From assembly GCA_020445605.1 (NCBI GenBank), contig JAGRGH010000027.1, positions 61,717 to 125,716 of the forward strand: DNA of 64,000 bases, given 5' to 3'. This document shows positions 45,246 to 54,999 of the stretch, one piece after another. The notes beneath the pieces are model-generated. The model made no database searches. It worked only from the letters and a program-made list of their open reading frames with translations, and was not told the origin of the DNA. The first letter of the stretch is position 1. Each line of letters starts with the position of its first letter. The position numbers and the translations under genes were made by a program. This DNA is from Chromatiales bacterium. GTDB taxonomy: Bacteria > Pseudomonadota > Gammaproteobacteria > JAGRGH01.

Positions 45246-48080
45246 ATGAGCAACCCCGTCGAGCGCCTGCGGCCGCAATCCGGCTATTCCGCAGCAAACG
45301 CCGCGTGGATCGAGGCACTCTACGAGCGATTCCTGGCCGATCCGGCCAGCGTTTCCCCGCAGTGGCGCGAGCACTTCGCCCGGTTCGCGCGCAACGGTGC
45401 GACCGGTCCAGAGCCTGTTCACTCGGAGATCCGCGCCCGTTACCTGCATCCGCCGCGCCACGCGCCGGCACCGGCAGCGGCGGACGATGATGACCTCGCC
45501 GCCCGCCAGACGCGCGTCCTGCAGCTCATCAACGCCCACCGCGTGCGCGGGCACCGCTGCGCGAACGTCGATCCGCTGAACCTCGCGCCGACCGAGTGCG
45601 TGCTCGATCTCGACCCAAACTTCCACGGCCTGACCGACGCCGACCTCGCCAGCACCTTCAACACCGGCTCGCTGGTGGCGCCCGACCGGCTGCCGCTGCG
45701 CGAGATTCTGGAGATCGTCCGCGAGGTCTACTCCGGCACGATCGGCTCGGAGTACATGCACATCACCGACACCGAGCAGAAACGCTGGCTGCAGGCGCGG
45801 CTCGAGGGTCCCCGGGCGCGTCTGGACATCGACGCGGCCGGCCGTCGCTGGATCCTCGACCGGCTCACGGCGGCCGAGGGCATCGAGCGCTACCTGCACA
45901 ACCGCTACGTCGGTCAGAAGCGCTTCTCGCTCGAAGGCGGCGAGTCGCTGATCCCGCTGCTCGACGAACTGATCCAGCGCGCCGGCACGCAGGGCGTGCG
46001 CGAGATCGTCATCGGCATGGCGCACCGCGGGCGGCTGAACGTGCTGGTCAACATCCTTGGCAAATCGCCGGCGACGATCTTCGACGAGTTCGAAGGCCGC
46101 AACGGCTCGGCCAACGGCTCCGGCGACGTGAAATACCACATGGGCTTTTCGTCTGCCGTGGACACCCCGGGCGGGCCGGTGCATCTGGCGCTCGCGTTCA
46201 ACCCCTCGCATCTGGAGATCGTCAACCCGGTCGTGCTCGGCTCGGTGCGCGCACGCCAGGACTGCCGCGGCGACATGACCCACCTGGAGGTTCTGCCGGT
46301 ACTGATTCATGGCGATGCGGCGTTCGCCGGACAGGGTGTGGTCATGGAAACCCTGAACATGTCGCAGACCCATGGCTACAAGGTCGGCGGCACCGTGCAC
46401 ATCGTCGTGAACAACCAGATCGGGTTCACGACCTCCGACCCCTACAACGCACGTTCCACGGCCTACTGCACGGATGTCGCGAAGATGGTGCAGGCGCCAA
46501 TCTTCCATGTGAACGGTGACGATCCCGAAGCCGTGCTGTTCGTCACACGCATCGCACTGGACTACTGCAACACCTTCAACAGCGACGTGCTGATCGATCT
46601 GGTCTGCTACCGGCGCCACGGCCACAACGAGGCCGACGAACCCGCGGTCACGCAGCCGGTGATGTACCGCAAGATTCGCACGCATCCAACCGTACGCGAA
46701 ATCTATGCCGCGCGGCTGGCCGAATCCGGCGATCTGCCACGCGAAGACGGCGAGCAGATGGTGCGCGAGTACCGCGATGCACTCGATCGCGGCGAACTCG
46801 TCTCGCGGCCGGTGATCGACCAACCGCGCGAGTGTGGCATCAACTGGAAGCCGTATCTGGACGTGCCGTGGACCATCAGCGCGAACACCGGCGTCGATGC
46901 CGGGCATGTTCGCGAACTCGGCAAGCGCGTTCTCGCGCTGCCCGACTGCTTTCGGCTGCATCCGCGCGTCGAGCGCATCTGGTCCGATCGCACGGAAATG
47001 CTTGCCGGCGAACGCGAAGTCGACTGGGGCATGGCCGAAACGCTCGCCTACGCGACACTGCTCGATGAAGGTTACGGCATTCGCCTGTCGGGACAGGACA
47101 GCGGTCGCGGCACGTTCTTCCATCGCCACGCGGTGATCTACGACCAGAAGACCGGCAAGCCGCACGTACCACTGTGGCAGTTCCAGCATGATCGGGTGAT
47201 CTATCGCATCATCGACTCGCTGCTCTCCGAAGAGGCCGTGCTCGGATTCGAGTACGGCTACGCCACCGCCGATCCGCACACGCTGGTGCTCTGGGAGGCG
47301 CAGTTCGGCGACTTCGCCAACGGTGCGCAGGTCGTCATCGACCAGTTCATCAGTTCCGGTGAAGCGAAATGGGGCCGTCTGTGCGGACTGGTCATGCTGC
47401 TGCCGCATGGCTATGAAGGCCAGGGCCCGGAACACTCCTCGGCACGCCCCGAGCGCTACATGCAGCTGTGCGCCGAGCACAACATTCAGCTCTGCCAGCC
47501 CAGCACACCCGCGCAGGTGTTTCACATGCTGCGCCGGCAGATGCTGCGCCCGTTTCGACATCCGCTGATCGTGCTGACCGGCAAGAGTCTGCTGCGGCAC
47601 AAGCGCTGTACTTCGCCGGTCAGCGAACTCACCGACGGCGAGTTTCAGACCGTCATCGACGAGACGACGCAGATCGATCCGGCGCGCGCGCGCCATCTGG
47701 TGTTCTGCAGCGGCCGTGTGTACTTCGACCTGATCGAGGCGCGCGAGGCGCGCGGGATCGACGACGTGCCGATCATCCGCATCGAACAGCTGTATCCGTT
47801 TCCGCACGAGGCATTCGACCGCATCATGGCCCGCTATGGCGGCGTCGAAAAACTCATCTGGTGTCAGGACGAGCCGCAGAATCAGGGCTACTGGGACCAG
47901 ATCAAGCATCGCTTCTACAAGCCGCTGCAGGCCGGTCGTCGATTGTTCTACGCGGGACGCCCCGCGGCCGCGTCGCCGGCCACCGGTTACAGCAAGGCAC
48001 ACGCCGCGCAGCGCGATGCGCTGGTCGAACAGGCCCTTACCGGCGAGATCGCGCCGGAACTCAATCGCAGGAGACCCTGA
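45246..48080 (+). CDS. sucA: 2-oxoglutarate dehydrogenase E1 component SucA
   Basis: This 944-residue protein has the usual SucA length. TPP-binding and E1 features include GMAHRGRLNVLVNILGK (about residues 256-272), HIVVNNQIGFTT, VCYRRHGHNEADEPA and the C-terminal SSARPERYMQLCAEHN. It decarboxylates 2-oxoglutarate in the TCA cycle and loads the succinyl group onto SucB. The ATG at 45246 has AAAGG 9 nt upstream and gives the standard start. sucB begins one base after its stop. Confidence 0.97.
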   Translation: MSNPVERLRPQSGYSAANAAWIEALYERFLADPASVSPQWREHFARFARNGATGPEPVHSEIRARYLHPPRHAPAPAAADDDDLAARQTRVLQLINAHRVRGHRCANVDPLNLAPTECVLDLDPNFHGLTDADLASTFNTGSLVAPDRLPLREILEIVREVYSGTIGSEYMHITDTEQKRWLQARLEGPRARLDIDAAGRRWILDRLTAAEGIERYLHNRYVGQKRFSLEGGESLIPLLDELIQRAGTQGVREIVIGMAHRGRLNVLVNILGKSPATIFDEFEGRNGSANGSGDVKYHMGFSSAVDTPGGPVHLALAFNPSHLEIVNPVVLGSVRARQDCRGDMTHLEVLPVLIHGDAAFAGQGVVMETLNMSQTHGYKVGGTVHIVVNNQIGFTTSDPYNARSTAYCTDVAKMVQAPIFHVNGDDPEAVLFVTRIALDYCNTFNSDVLIDLVCYRRHGHNEADEPAVTQPVMYRKIRTHPTVREIYAARLAESGDLPREDGEQMVREYRDALDRGELVSRPVIDQPRECGINWKPYLDVPWTISANTGVDAGHVRELGKRVLALPDCFRLHPRVERIWSDRTEMLAGEREVDWGMAETLAYATLLDEGYGIRLSGQDSGRGTFFHRHAVIYDQKTGKPHVPLWQFQHDRVIYRIIDSLLSEEAVLGFEYGYATADPHTLVLWEAQFGDFANGAQVVIDQFISSGEAKWGRLCGLVMLLPHGYEGQGPEHSSARPERYMQLCAEHNIQLCQPSTPAQVFHMLRRQMLRPFRHPLIVLTGKSLLRHKRCTSPVSELTDGEFQTVIDETTQIDPARARHLVFCSGRVYFDLIEAREARGIDDVPIIRIEQLYPFPHEAFDRIMARYGGVEKLIWCQDEPQNQGYWDQIKHRFYKPLQAGRRLFYAGRPAAASPATGYSKAHAAQRDALVEQALTGEIAPELNRRRP

Positions 48081-49274
48081 ATGAGCACCGAAGTACGCGT
48101 ACCGACGCTTCCCGAGTCGGTCGCTGATGCGACACTCGCCGAGTGGCACAAAGCCGTTGGCGATCGCGTGGAACGCGGCGAGAACCTGGCCGATCTGGAG
48201 ACCGACAAGGTCGTGCTGGAACTGCCGGCACCGGTCAGCGGCACGGTGCACGAACTTCGCGTCGAGGTCGGCGCAACCGTCCAGGCCAATGCCGTCATTG
48301 CACTGATCGAGGAAACCGGCGAAGCCATCGAAGCGGCGCCCGGCGCGGCAGCCGACAGCAGCGAAAAGCCTGCCAAACCGGCCGCAACGGCGTCCATGCC
48401 GCCGGCCGAAACCACACCCGCTGCAACAACCGGCGCGCAATCCGCTGCAAATGCGAGCCCGTCGGTGCGCCGGCAGATGCGCGAACAGGGCGTCGATCCG
48501 TCCAGCGTCCAGGGCAGCGGCAAGCACGGCCGCATTCTCGCCGGCGATCTCAGCGGCGCGCGTGCCACCGGTGAACGGCCCTCCGAGCGCGTGCCGATGA
48601 CGCGGCTGCGCGCGCGCATCGCCGAACGTCTGCTCGACGCGAAACAGTCCACCGCCATGCTGACGACGTTCAACGAGGTCGACATGCTCGCGCTGATGGA
48701 ACTGCGCAAGCGCCATCGCGACGCCTTCGAGAAACGCCATGGCGTGAAGCTCGGCTTCATGTCGATGTTCGTGCGCGCGGCAAGCGAGGCGCTGCGCGCA
48801 TTTCCGGCCGTGAATGCATCGATCGACGGCCCGGACATCGTCTATCACGGTTTCTACGACATCGGTGTCGCGGTATCGACCGAACGCGGCCTGGTCGTGC
48901 CGGTGCTGCGCGATGCCGACCGCATGTCACTCGCCGACATCGAACGCGGCATCGGTGACTTCGCCACTCGCGCGCGCGATGGTTCGCTGAGCTACGAAGA
49001 CCTCGCCGGCGGAACGTTCACGATCACCAACGGTGGCGTGTTCGGCTCGATGCTTTCCACGCCGATCCTCAATCCGCCGCAAAGCGCCATTCTCGGCATG
49101 CACGCGACTCGTGAGCGACCCGTCGTCGTCGACGGCCAGATCGTCGTGCGGCCGATCATGTATCTGGCGCTGAGCTACGACCATCGCCTGATCGACGGTG
49201 CGGAGGCCGTGCGCTTCCTGGTCCACATCAAGGACTCGATCGAGGATCCGGCGCGGCTGCTGCTGGATCTGTAG
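48081..49274 (+). CDS. sucB: 2-oxoglutarate dehydrogenase E2 component (dihydrolipoyl succinyltransferase)
   Basis: This 397-residue protein has an N-terminal lipoyl domain with the lipoylated Lys in [10 protein letters not shown], an Ala/Pro linker, a subunit-binding domain ([17 protein letters not shown]) and the catalytic domain with [18 protein letters not shown]. It transfers the succinyl group to CoA. It follows sucA directly; the gene for E3 (lpd) is not in the following 2.4 kb, where fumC and a reductase follow instead. Confidence 0.96.
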   Translation: MSTEVRVPTLPESVADATLAEWHKAVGDRVERGENLADLETDKVVLELPAPVSGTVHELRVEVGATVQANAVIALIEETGEAIEAAPGAAADSSEKPAKPAATASMPPAETTPAATTGAQSAANASPSVRRQMREQGVDPSSVQGSGKHGRILAGDLSGARATGERPSERVPMTRLRARIAERLLDAKQSTAMLTTFNEVDMLALMELRKRHRDAFEKRHGVKLGFMSMFVRAASEALRAFPAVNASIDGPDIVYHGFYDIGVAVSTERGLVVPVLRDADRMSLADIERGIGDFATRARDGSLSYEDLAGGTFTITNGGVFGSMLSTPILNPPQSAILGMHATRERPVVVDGQIVVRPIMYLALSYDHRLIDGAEAVRFLVHIKDSIEDPARLLLDL

Positions 49275-49285
49275 CGATCACGAAC

Positions 49286-50674
49286 ATGTCCGACGCAACG
49301 CGGCGTACGGAACACGACTCACTCGGCAGCGTCACCCTGCCGGCCAGCGCACGCTATGGCGCGCAGACCCAGCGCGCGATCGACAACTTCCGCATCTCGG
49401 ATCTGCGGATTCCGCGCGGCCTGATCGAGGGACTGGGTCTGATCAAGGGCGCCGCGGCGCATGTGAACGCGCAGCTCGAACTGCTTGCAGTCGACAAAGC
49501 CGGAGCGATCGAGGCATCCGCCGACGCGGTCGCCAACGGCGAACACGACGCGCAGTTCCCGGTCGACGTGTTTCAGACCGGCTCGGGCACCTCCTGGAAC
49601 ATGAACGCGAACGAGGTCATCGCGAACCTGGCCAGTGAACGGCTCGGCCGGCCCGTGCATTCGAACGACCATGTCAATCTGGGACAGAGTTCCAACGACA
49701 CGATCCCGAGCGCCATCCATCTCGCCGCAACACTGGCATTGCAGCGCACGCTGATTCCGGCACTGGACCACCTGCGCGACACGATCTACCGGCGCGCAAA
49801 CGATTACAGCGATCTGGTCAAGACCGGGCGCACACACCTCATGGACGCGATGCCCCTGACCGTCGGCCAGGAATTCTCGGGCTGGGGCTGCCAGGTGCGG
49901 CTTGCAAGCGAACGCCTGCGCGGCACGCTGATGCGCATCTCGACGCTCGCGCAGGGCGGAACGGCCATCGGCACCGGCATCAACGCCCATCCGGAATTCG
50001 GCGCGCGCGTATGCGAGCGTCTCAGCGAACGCACGGGAATCGAGTTCGCATCGAACCTGAATTTCTTCGAGGCACTCGGCGCGCAGGACGCATCCGTGGA
50101 GCTTTCGGGACAGCTCAAGGTCGTCGCGGTGAGCCTGATGAAGATCGCCAACGATCTGCGCTGGATGAACTCCGGTCCGCTCGCCGGGCTCGGCGAGATC
50201 AGCTTGCCCGCGCTGCAACCGGGTTCGAGCATCATGCCCGGCAAGGTCAACCCGGTGATTCCCGAAGCGGTCGCGATGGTCGGCGCGCAGGTCATCGGCA
50301 ACGACGCCACCATCACGGTCGCCGGTCAGTCCGGCAACTTTCAGCTCAACGTCATGCTGCCGGTGATCGGCTATAACCTGCTACAGTCGATTGAACTGCT
50401 CGCGAACGCCGCGACGGCGCTTGCGGACCTGGCGATTGCGGGGCTGCGCATCAACGAGAAGACGCTCGCGCGCTCGGTCGAACGCAACCCAATGCTGGTG
50501 ACGGCACTGAACCGCATCATCGGCTACGAACGCGGTGCGCGCATCGCCAAACGCGCATACGCCGAAGGCCGGCCACTGATCGACGTGGCCTGCGAGGAGA
50601 CCGATCTCGCGCGCGAGGAACTCCAGCGTCTGCTCGACCCGAAATCCCTGACCCGAGGCGGAATAAAAAAATGA
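49286..50674 (+). CDS. fumC: Class II fumarate hydratase FumC
   Basis: This 462-residue protein has the aspartase/fumarase signature GSSIMPGKVNPV (about residues 313-324), with SSNDTIPSAIH and KTGRTHLMDAMPL upstream. It interconverts fumarate and malate in the TCA cycle. It sits 11 bp after sucB, which groups two nearby TCA steps in one operon. The stop codon overlaps the start of the reductase gene. Confidence 0.96.
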   Translation: MSDATRRTEHDSLGSVTLPASARYGAQTQRAIDNFRISDLRIPRGLIEGLGLIKGAAAHVNAQLELLAVDKAGAIEASADAVANGEHDAQFPVDVFQTGSGTSWNMNANEVIANLASERLGRPVHSNDHVNLGQSSNDTIPSAIHLAATLALQRTLIPALDHLRDTIYRRANDYSDLVKTGRTHLMDAMPLTVGQEFSGWGCQVRLASERLRGTLMRISTLAQGGTAIGTGINAHPEFGARVCERLSERTGIEFASNLNFFEALGAQDASVELSGQLKVVAVSLMKIANDLRWMNSGPLAGLGEISLPALQPGSSIMPGKVNPVIPEAVAMVGAQVIGNDATITVAGQSGNFQLNVMLPVIGYNLLQSIELLANAATALADLAIAGLRINEKTLARSVERNPMLVTALNRIIGYERGARIAKRAYAEGRPLIDVACEETDLAREELQRLLDPKSLTRGGIKK

Positions 50675-51666
50675 CGAAGATCCCGGCGTTTCCCGCGTTT
50701 CGAATCCACGACGACAAGGGGCGTGCCGGCGTCGAACCGACGACCATCGATCAGCTCGGCGAGGATGCCGTGCTCATCCGCGTCGACTGGTCGTCGATCA
50801 ACTACAAGGACGCGCTCGCAGGCACCGGCAGAGGCAAAATCCTGCGCCGCTTTCCGCTGATCGGGGGCATCGATCTCGCCGGCACCGTCGTCGAGTCGGC
50901 CGACAAGCGATTCAGCGCAGGCCAACCCGTCATCGTCACCGGCTACGGGCTCAGCCAGACCCACGACGGCGGTTACAGCCGCTATGCTCGCGTGCCCGGC
51001 GACTGGGTCGTCGCAATGCCCGAAGGCATGACCGCGCGCACGGCCATGATCCTAGGCACGGCCGGATTCACCGCCGGTCTTGCGCTCGAACGCATGGAAA
51101 TGATCGGGCTCACACCCGCGCACGGGCCGATTGCGATCACCGGTGCCACCGGCGGCGTGGGCTCGATCGCGATCGACCTGTTCACGCAGGCGGGCTACGA
51201 GGCCGTTGCAATCACGCGCAAGACCACGCGCGCCGATGAGCTCAGGGGTTTCGGCGCGACACGCGTCGCGCATCCGAGCGAATTCGACATGGGCACACGA
51301 CCGCTGGAGGCCGCGCTCTGGGGCGGCGCGGTGGATTCCGTCGGCGGCGAGCTACTGGCCTGGCTCACGCGTACAACCAACCCATGGGGCGCGATCGCGT
51401 CCATCGGGCTCGCCGGCGGGCATCAGCTGTCGACGACGGTTATGCCGTTCATCCTGCGCGGCGTAAGCCTGATCGGCATCAACTCCGCCGACTGCGCGAT
51501 GGACCTGCGGCTGAAGGTCTGGGCACGGCTGGCCGGAGCCAACGCCCCGCGTCATCTCGAAGAACTCGTGAGCCAGGAGATCGGGCTCGATGAACTGATG
51601 CCGACCTTCCAGCGCCTGCTCGACGGCGACCACGCCGGCCGCACGCTGGTGCGTCTGCGCGACTGA
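50671..51666 (+). CDS. acuI: AcuI/YhdH-family acryloyl-CoA reductase
   Basis: This 331-residue zinc-free medium-chain reductase has the Rossmann motif ITGATGGVGSIAIDLF (about residues 153-168), the N-terminal VDWSSINYKDALAGTG and the C-terminal MDLRLKVWARLAG typical of the YhdH/AcuI group. Members reduce acryloyl-CoA to propionyl-CoA with NADPH and so remove reactive acrylate. It overlaps fumC by 4 bp. A structured repeat follows its stop after 8 bp. Confidence 0.9.
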   Translation: MTKIPAFPAFRIHDDKGRAGVEPTTIDQLGEDAVLIRVDWSSINYKDALAGTGRGKILRRFPLIGGIDLAGTVVESADKRFSAGQPVIVTGYGLSQTHDGGYSRYARVPGDWVVAMPEGMTARTAMILGTAGFTAGLALERMEMIGLTPAHGPIAITGATGGVGSIAIDLFTQAGYEAVAITRKTTRADELRGFGATRVAHPSEFDMGTRPLEAALWGGAVDSVGGELLAWLTRTTNPWGAIASIGLAGGHQLSTTVMPFILRGVSLIGINSADCAMDLRLKVWARLAGANAPRHLEELVSQEIGLDELMPTFQRLLDGDHAGRTLVRLRD

Positions 51667-51674
51667 AACACCGC

Positions 51675-51844
51675 TTAACAGGCTGTTGAAATTCTCATCT
51701 CAACGGCCTGATAACGCGAGACAGGGACGCCTCGTCCGAAAATCGAACATGCAACTGTTTGATTTTCGCGAGCAACCGAAAACCACGCTTTTCGGTTGCG
51801 ATGTTGAAAAGGCCATGGATGGGCCTTTTTCAACGACCTGTTAA
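51675..51844. repeat. 170-bp multi-hairpin intergenic repeat, copy B
   Basis: This is the second copy of the repeat at 10354-10523, with the same length and order of hairpins. The left end TTAACAGGCTGTTGAAA and right end TTTTTCAACGACCTGTTAA are inverted. The core GCAACCGAAAACCACGCTTT to TCGGTTGCG is the same as in copy A, and the GGCCATGGATGGGCC block is also shared. It occupies the gap between convergent genes. Confidence 0.85.
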
Positions 51845-51848
51845 GGCC

Positions 51849-51879
51849 GCTGAACGGTGCGCAGTGCGCACCGTTCAGC
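51849..51879. repeat. Perfect 14-bp palindrome after the repeat
   Basis: GCTGAACGGTGCGC and GCGCACCGTTCAGC form a perfect 14-bp stem with a 3-base loop, 4 bp after copy B. No T-run follows on either strand. It may act as a transcription barrier between the convergent acuI and hydrolase genes. Confidence 0.75.
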
Positions 51880-51882
51880 GCT

Positions 51883-52764
51883 TCACACCGGCCGGGCGAG
51901 CGCCTTGAGGATCGCCGGTGCATGGCGCACCGGCAACGAGAAATGTCCCTCGTCCGGCAGCAGATGCGCGGCGCATCCGGGCAGCGCCTGCGCGTACCAA
52001 TGGGCCATCTCGATCGGCACGGTGCGATCCGCCTCGCCGTGCCACAGATCCACGGGCACGGTCATCGCACCCAGATCCACGCCCCAGTCGTGCGTATACA
52101 CCTGCAACTCGTGCGCGGCACCCGCGCCGCCCTGGGCAAACGCCGCGCGCATGGAGTCGAGCACGATGCTGCGCACGTCCTCGCGCGCAAGCACCTCGCG
52201 ATCGGCCGGCGGCGCGATGCCGGTCACCATAGAAAGCGCAAGCGTCGGAAACATGCCGAGCAGCGGCCCGACGATACGGCTGTAACTCGCCGTCGCAAAC
52301 GCCGGAAACGCGCGTGCCAGATCAATCAGCCAGCCGGCCAGCAGGCCCATCCGGTCGGTCGAGTGCGGATCGGCCAGCGGCCCGAGCGGGCAGACCAGCG
52401 ACAGGCGCTCCACCCGGCGGCCCAGCACGGCCGCGCAGGCCGTCGCGTAGGGTCCGCCGCCGGAAAGGCCCAGCACGCGAAAGCGCTCGATGCCGAGGGC
52501 GTCCATGACCGCGGCGACATCCGCCGGCCACTGCGCAAGCGTGCGCCCGGCCTGGAAATCCGACCCGCCCAGCCCCGGACGATCCAGCGCGATCACCCGC
52601 AGCCCGGCCGCGCGCGCCGCGGCATCGAGCAGCCCGGCCTCGAGCCGCGAGCCCGGGAAACCGTGGCAATATGCCGTCGGCAGACCATCGGGGGCCCCGA
52701 ACGCGGCCAGCGCGATCGCGCGGCCGTCCGTGAGACGGAACTTCTCGGGAACGGTGTGTTCCAT
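51883..52764 (-). CDS. Alpha/beta hydrolase
   Basis: This 293-residue protein has the alpha/beta-hydrolase fold. The oxyanion HGFPGSRLE lies near residue 34, the nucleophile elbow is GLSGGGPYA (Ser about residue 99), the acid is in DLWHGEADRTVP and the His in DEGHFSLP. Family members are esterases or haloalkane-type hydrolases; the substrate is unknown. The ATG at 52764 has GGAGG 8 nt upstream, so longer upstream reading is rejected. It is divergent from the gene at 52800. Confidence 0.88.
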   Translation of the reverse strand: MEHTVPEKFRLTDGRAIALAAFGAPDGLPTAYCHGFPGSRLEAGLLDAAARAAGLRVIALDRPGLGGSDFQAGRTLAQWPADVAAVMDALGIERFRVLGLSGGGPYATACAAVLGRRVERLSLVCPLGPLADPHSTDRMGLLAGWLIDLARAFPAFATASYSRIVGPLLGMFPTLALSMVTGIAPPADREVLAREDVRSIVLDSMRAAFAQGGAGAAHELQVYTHDWGVDLGAMTVPVDLWHGEADRTVPIEMAHWYAQALPGCAAHLLPDEGHFSLPVRHAPAILKALARPV

Positions 52765-52799
52765 GGCGATGCCCTCCGGTTCCGTAGCAGAATAACCGT

Positions 52800-53270
52800 A
52801 TGAACAAGACAACGAACGCGAAGATCCACGCCCTGGGCGCAGCCATCGCCACCGCGTTGCTGGCATTTTCCAGCATGGCCGTCGAAACGGGCAGCTACAA
52901 GGCGCCCGCCCCCGACGAGCAAAAGTACAACGCCGTCGGCACCAAGGGTGTGGACGGCGACAACGATGGCGAACTCGAATCCGGCCAGGTGCACTACAAA
53001 AACGAGATCGGCCGCAAGATCATTCGCTACACCTACGGCGAGAACACCTGGGCCTGGGCAGTGATCGACCAGCCGGTGCGGCTCATGGACGTCGACAACA
53101 ACCACGTGATTGTCGACAGCGACTGCGACGGCCGTTTCGACCAGCGCTTCCACCTGCGCGAGGATTTCTTCCTGCCGCCGTGTGCAAAAACGAAGTGGAA
53201 AGGTGGCAGCTTCCAGGGCGTGCCGGTCATGAAGCCCGGCGAAACGCCGCCAACCGCCCCGGCGAAGTAA
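52800..53270 (+). CDS. Hypothetical exported protein
   Basis: This 156-residue protein has an N-terminal signal (about residues 1-28) and a mature part rich in Asp, Gly and Lys (GVDGDNDGELESGQVHYKN, MDVDNNHVIVDSDCDGRFDQ). The D-x-D-x-D-G pattern suggests a calcium-binding loop. Two Cys could pair. The family is not recognised. The TAA stop is in the same frame as the next coding stretch, which lacks a usual start codon. Confidence 0.7.
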   Translation: MNKTTNAKIHALGAAIATALLAFSSMAVETGSYKAPAPDEQKYNAVGTKGVDGDNDGELESGQVHYKNEIGRKIIRYTYGENTWAWAVIDQPVRLMDVDNNHVIVDSDCDGRFDQRFHLREDFFLPPCAKTKWKGGSFQGVPVMKPGETPPTAPAK

Positions 53271-53561
53271 ACCCGGCCGGAATCAGCGCGCGGTCTCGTC
53301 ACGGCCACCGCGGCGGACAATCCGGTTTCTGATTCGCGTCGCGGACACCGCCCGCGCTGGCACTGGCTGCAGGCACTCGCGCTCGCATCACCGCTTGCCT
53401 GCGCCGATCCCGTTTCCATCCCCGGGCACGACGAACTCGTCGTCGAACGTCACGCCGCCAGCGGCCCCAATGTACTGCTGTGGATTGCCTCCGAATATGG
53501 CACCGGCCCGCAGCTCGACAGCATCGCCGACGACCTTGCCGCGCGCGGCGTCGAGACCTGG

Positions 53562-54605
53562 GTGCTGGATCCGCAGCAGAGCTGGTTCGTCGAACCCGGC
53601 GCGAACGCGCTGGACCAGTGGAACCGCGAATCCATCGCGACGCTGATCGCCGAGATGCGCCGCGCGACCGGCGCGCGGGTGTTCGTCGCCACCAATGACC
53701 GCGCCGGCGTCGTGCTGCTGGAATCCCTCGCGCAGCTGTCCGCGCAGAACGCCCCGGCCGGCGCCCTGCTCGTCTCGCCGAACCTGTTCGAACAGACCCC
53801 GGCCCCGGGCGAGCCCGGCGTGTTCGCGCCGGCGGTGAATTTCACGACCCTGCCCGTGTTCCTGTTCGTGCCGGAACGTTCCGTCATGCGCCTGCGCGCC
53901 GCGGAACTGGCCGACGCCTTCGCGGCCGGCGGCGCGCCCGTGTGGCTGGAGCGGCTGGCCGATGCCCGCGACCGGTTTTTCTTCCGCCCGGATGCGACAC
54001 CGACGGAAGCCGCGCTCGGGGCGGAACTCGCGGCACGCATCACCCGCGCCCTGCCCCGGCTCGCGGCGAGCACGCCGGCCGCGCCGCCTTCACGGCCAAC
54101 GGCGACGGTCGCCGCCACGCATTCGCCCGCGGCATCGCCGGCCGCCCCGACGCGCGTGCTGCTGCCCTATCGCGGCGCGCTGGAAAACCCCGGTCTCTCG
54201 CGGCCGGACCTCGACGGCAACACGCAGGACCTCGCCGACTACCGCGGTCGCGTCGTGCTGCTGAACTTCTGGGCCAGCTGGTGCCCGCCCTGCGTGCACG
54301 AGATTCCGTCCATGGCCCGCGTGCAGGAACGGCTGCGCGCGCAGGGCTTCGCGATCCTCGCCGTGAACCTCGGCGAGAACCCGGCCGACATCCGCGCGTT
54401 TCTGGAACGCCACCCCGTGAACTTCCCGGTGCTCGTCGACCCCGACCAAGCCGAACCGCATCGCTGGCGCGTGTTCGCGTTCCCGACCAGCTACCTGCTC
54501 GACAAGACCGGCCGCATCCGCTTTGCGGTCGCCGGCGGCATCGACTGGGAAGAAACCGCCGCACTCGCCGCCATCGAAGGCCTGCTGGCAGAACCCTCAC
54601 CCTGA
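53562..54605 (+). CDS. Esterase-like domain fused to a TlpA-type thioredoxin domain (start unresolved)
   Basis: The frame is open from 53271 and reads a plausible signal (RRGHRPRWHWLQALALA, then PLACADP) followed by coding-like sequence, but no ATG, GTG or TTG occurs before GTG 53562. The annotated start is that GTG, so about 97 upstream codons are probably part of the real protein. The first 230 or so residues look like an alpha/beta hydrolase-like region without a clear nucleophile. The C-terminal 130 residues are a thioredoxin of the TlpA/ResA type with FWASWCPPCVHEIPS. The likely place is periplasmic or membrane-bound. Confidence 0.7.
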   Translation: MLDPQQSWFVEPGANALDQWNRESIATLIAEMRRATGARVFVATNDRAGVVLLESLAQLSAQNAPAGALLVSPNLFEQTPAPGEPGVFAPAVNFTTLPVFLFVPERSVMRLRAAELADAFAAGGAPVWLERLADARDRFFFRPDATPTEAALGAELAARITRALPRLAASTPAAPPSRPTATVAATHSPAASPAAPTRVLLPYRGALENPGLSRPDLDGNTQDLADYRGRVVLLNFWASWCPPCVHEIPSMARVQERLRAQGFAILAVNLGENPADIRAFLERHPVNFPVLVDPDQAEPHRWRVFAFPTSYLLDKTGRIRFAVAGGIDWEETAALAAIEGLLAEPSP

Positions 54606-54687
54606 CGCCAGACCAAGGCGCCTCGAAGCCAATCCTTGCCACCGAGCAGCCTGATGGGAGCAGGGACTGCCTTGCGGAGAACTCAAT

Positions 54688-54711
54688 TTAGCGCTTAAAT
54701 TGGCACCTAAA
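54688..54711. promoter_or_regulatory. Possible operator of the toxin-antitoxin pair
   Basis: Half-sites ATTTAG and CTAAAT face each other over 24 bp, 19 bp upstream of the antitoxin ATG at 54730. An inverted repeat at this position is typical of autoregulated type II toxin-antitoxin genes. The match is imperfect and no experiment supports it. Confidence 0.3.
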
Positions 54712-54729
54712 TCAGTACTGACAAGTGCC

Positions 54730-54999
54730 ATGAATATCATTCCAGCCCAGGAAATCAAGCGTCGCGGCATCGCTGCCGTAGACGATGCGCTGGCCCGCGG
54801 GCCTGTGCATGTCATCAAGAACAATCTCCCGCAGTACGTGGTGCTGACAGAAGAGAACTATCAGGAACTACTGCAGGCCCAGGAAGAAGCCGCGCTCGGC
54901 CGCATCCGAGCCTCGCTTGAAGACGCCAAGGCCGGCCGCGTCACCCGGCACACCAGCGTTGAAGATCTGCTCGAGCATCTCGATCGCTCCGCCGAATGA
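54730..54999 (+). CDS. Phd/YefM-like antitoxin
   Basis: This 89-residue protein starts MNIIPAQEIKRRGI, matching the Phd/YefM N-terminal DNA-binding fold, followed by PVHVIKNNLPQYVVLTEENYQELL. The C-terminal part is acidic and would bind the toxin (DAKAGRVTRHTSVEDLLEHL). The ATG at 54730 is chosen over an upstream TTG because it matches the family start. The toxin gene overlaps by 4 bp. Confidence 0.85.
   Translation: MNIIPAQEIKRRGIAAVDDALARGPVHVIKNNLPQYVVLTEENYQELLQAQEEAALGRIRASLEDAKAGRVTRHTSVEDLLEHLDRSAE

Noticed and set aside
45183..48848. A long minus-strand open frame of more than 1200 codons across sucA and sucB
   Set aside because: It is antisense to clear sucA and sucB genes. High-GC coding DNA leaves long mirror frames. 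No family match was seen.
53395..53646. A small frame in another reading phase that could start the esterase-thioredoxin protein
   Set aside because: Its Pro/Ser/Ala-rich product has no homology and would need an unsupported frameshift to join the downstream frame.
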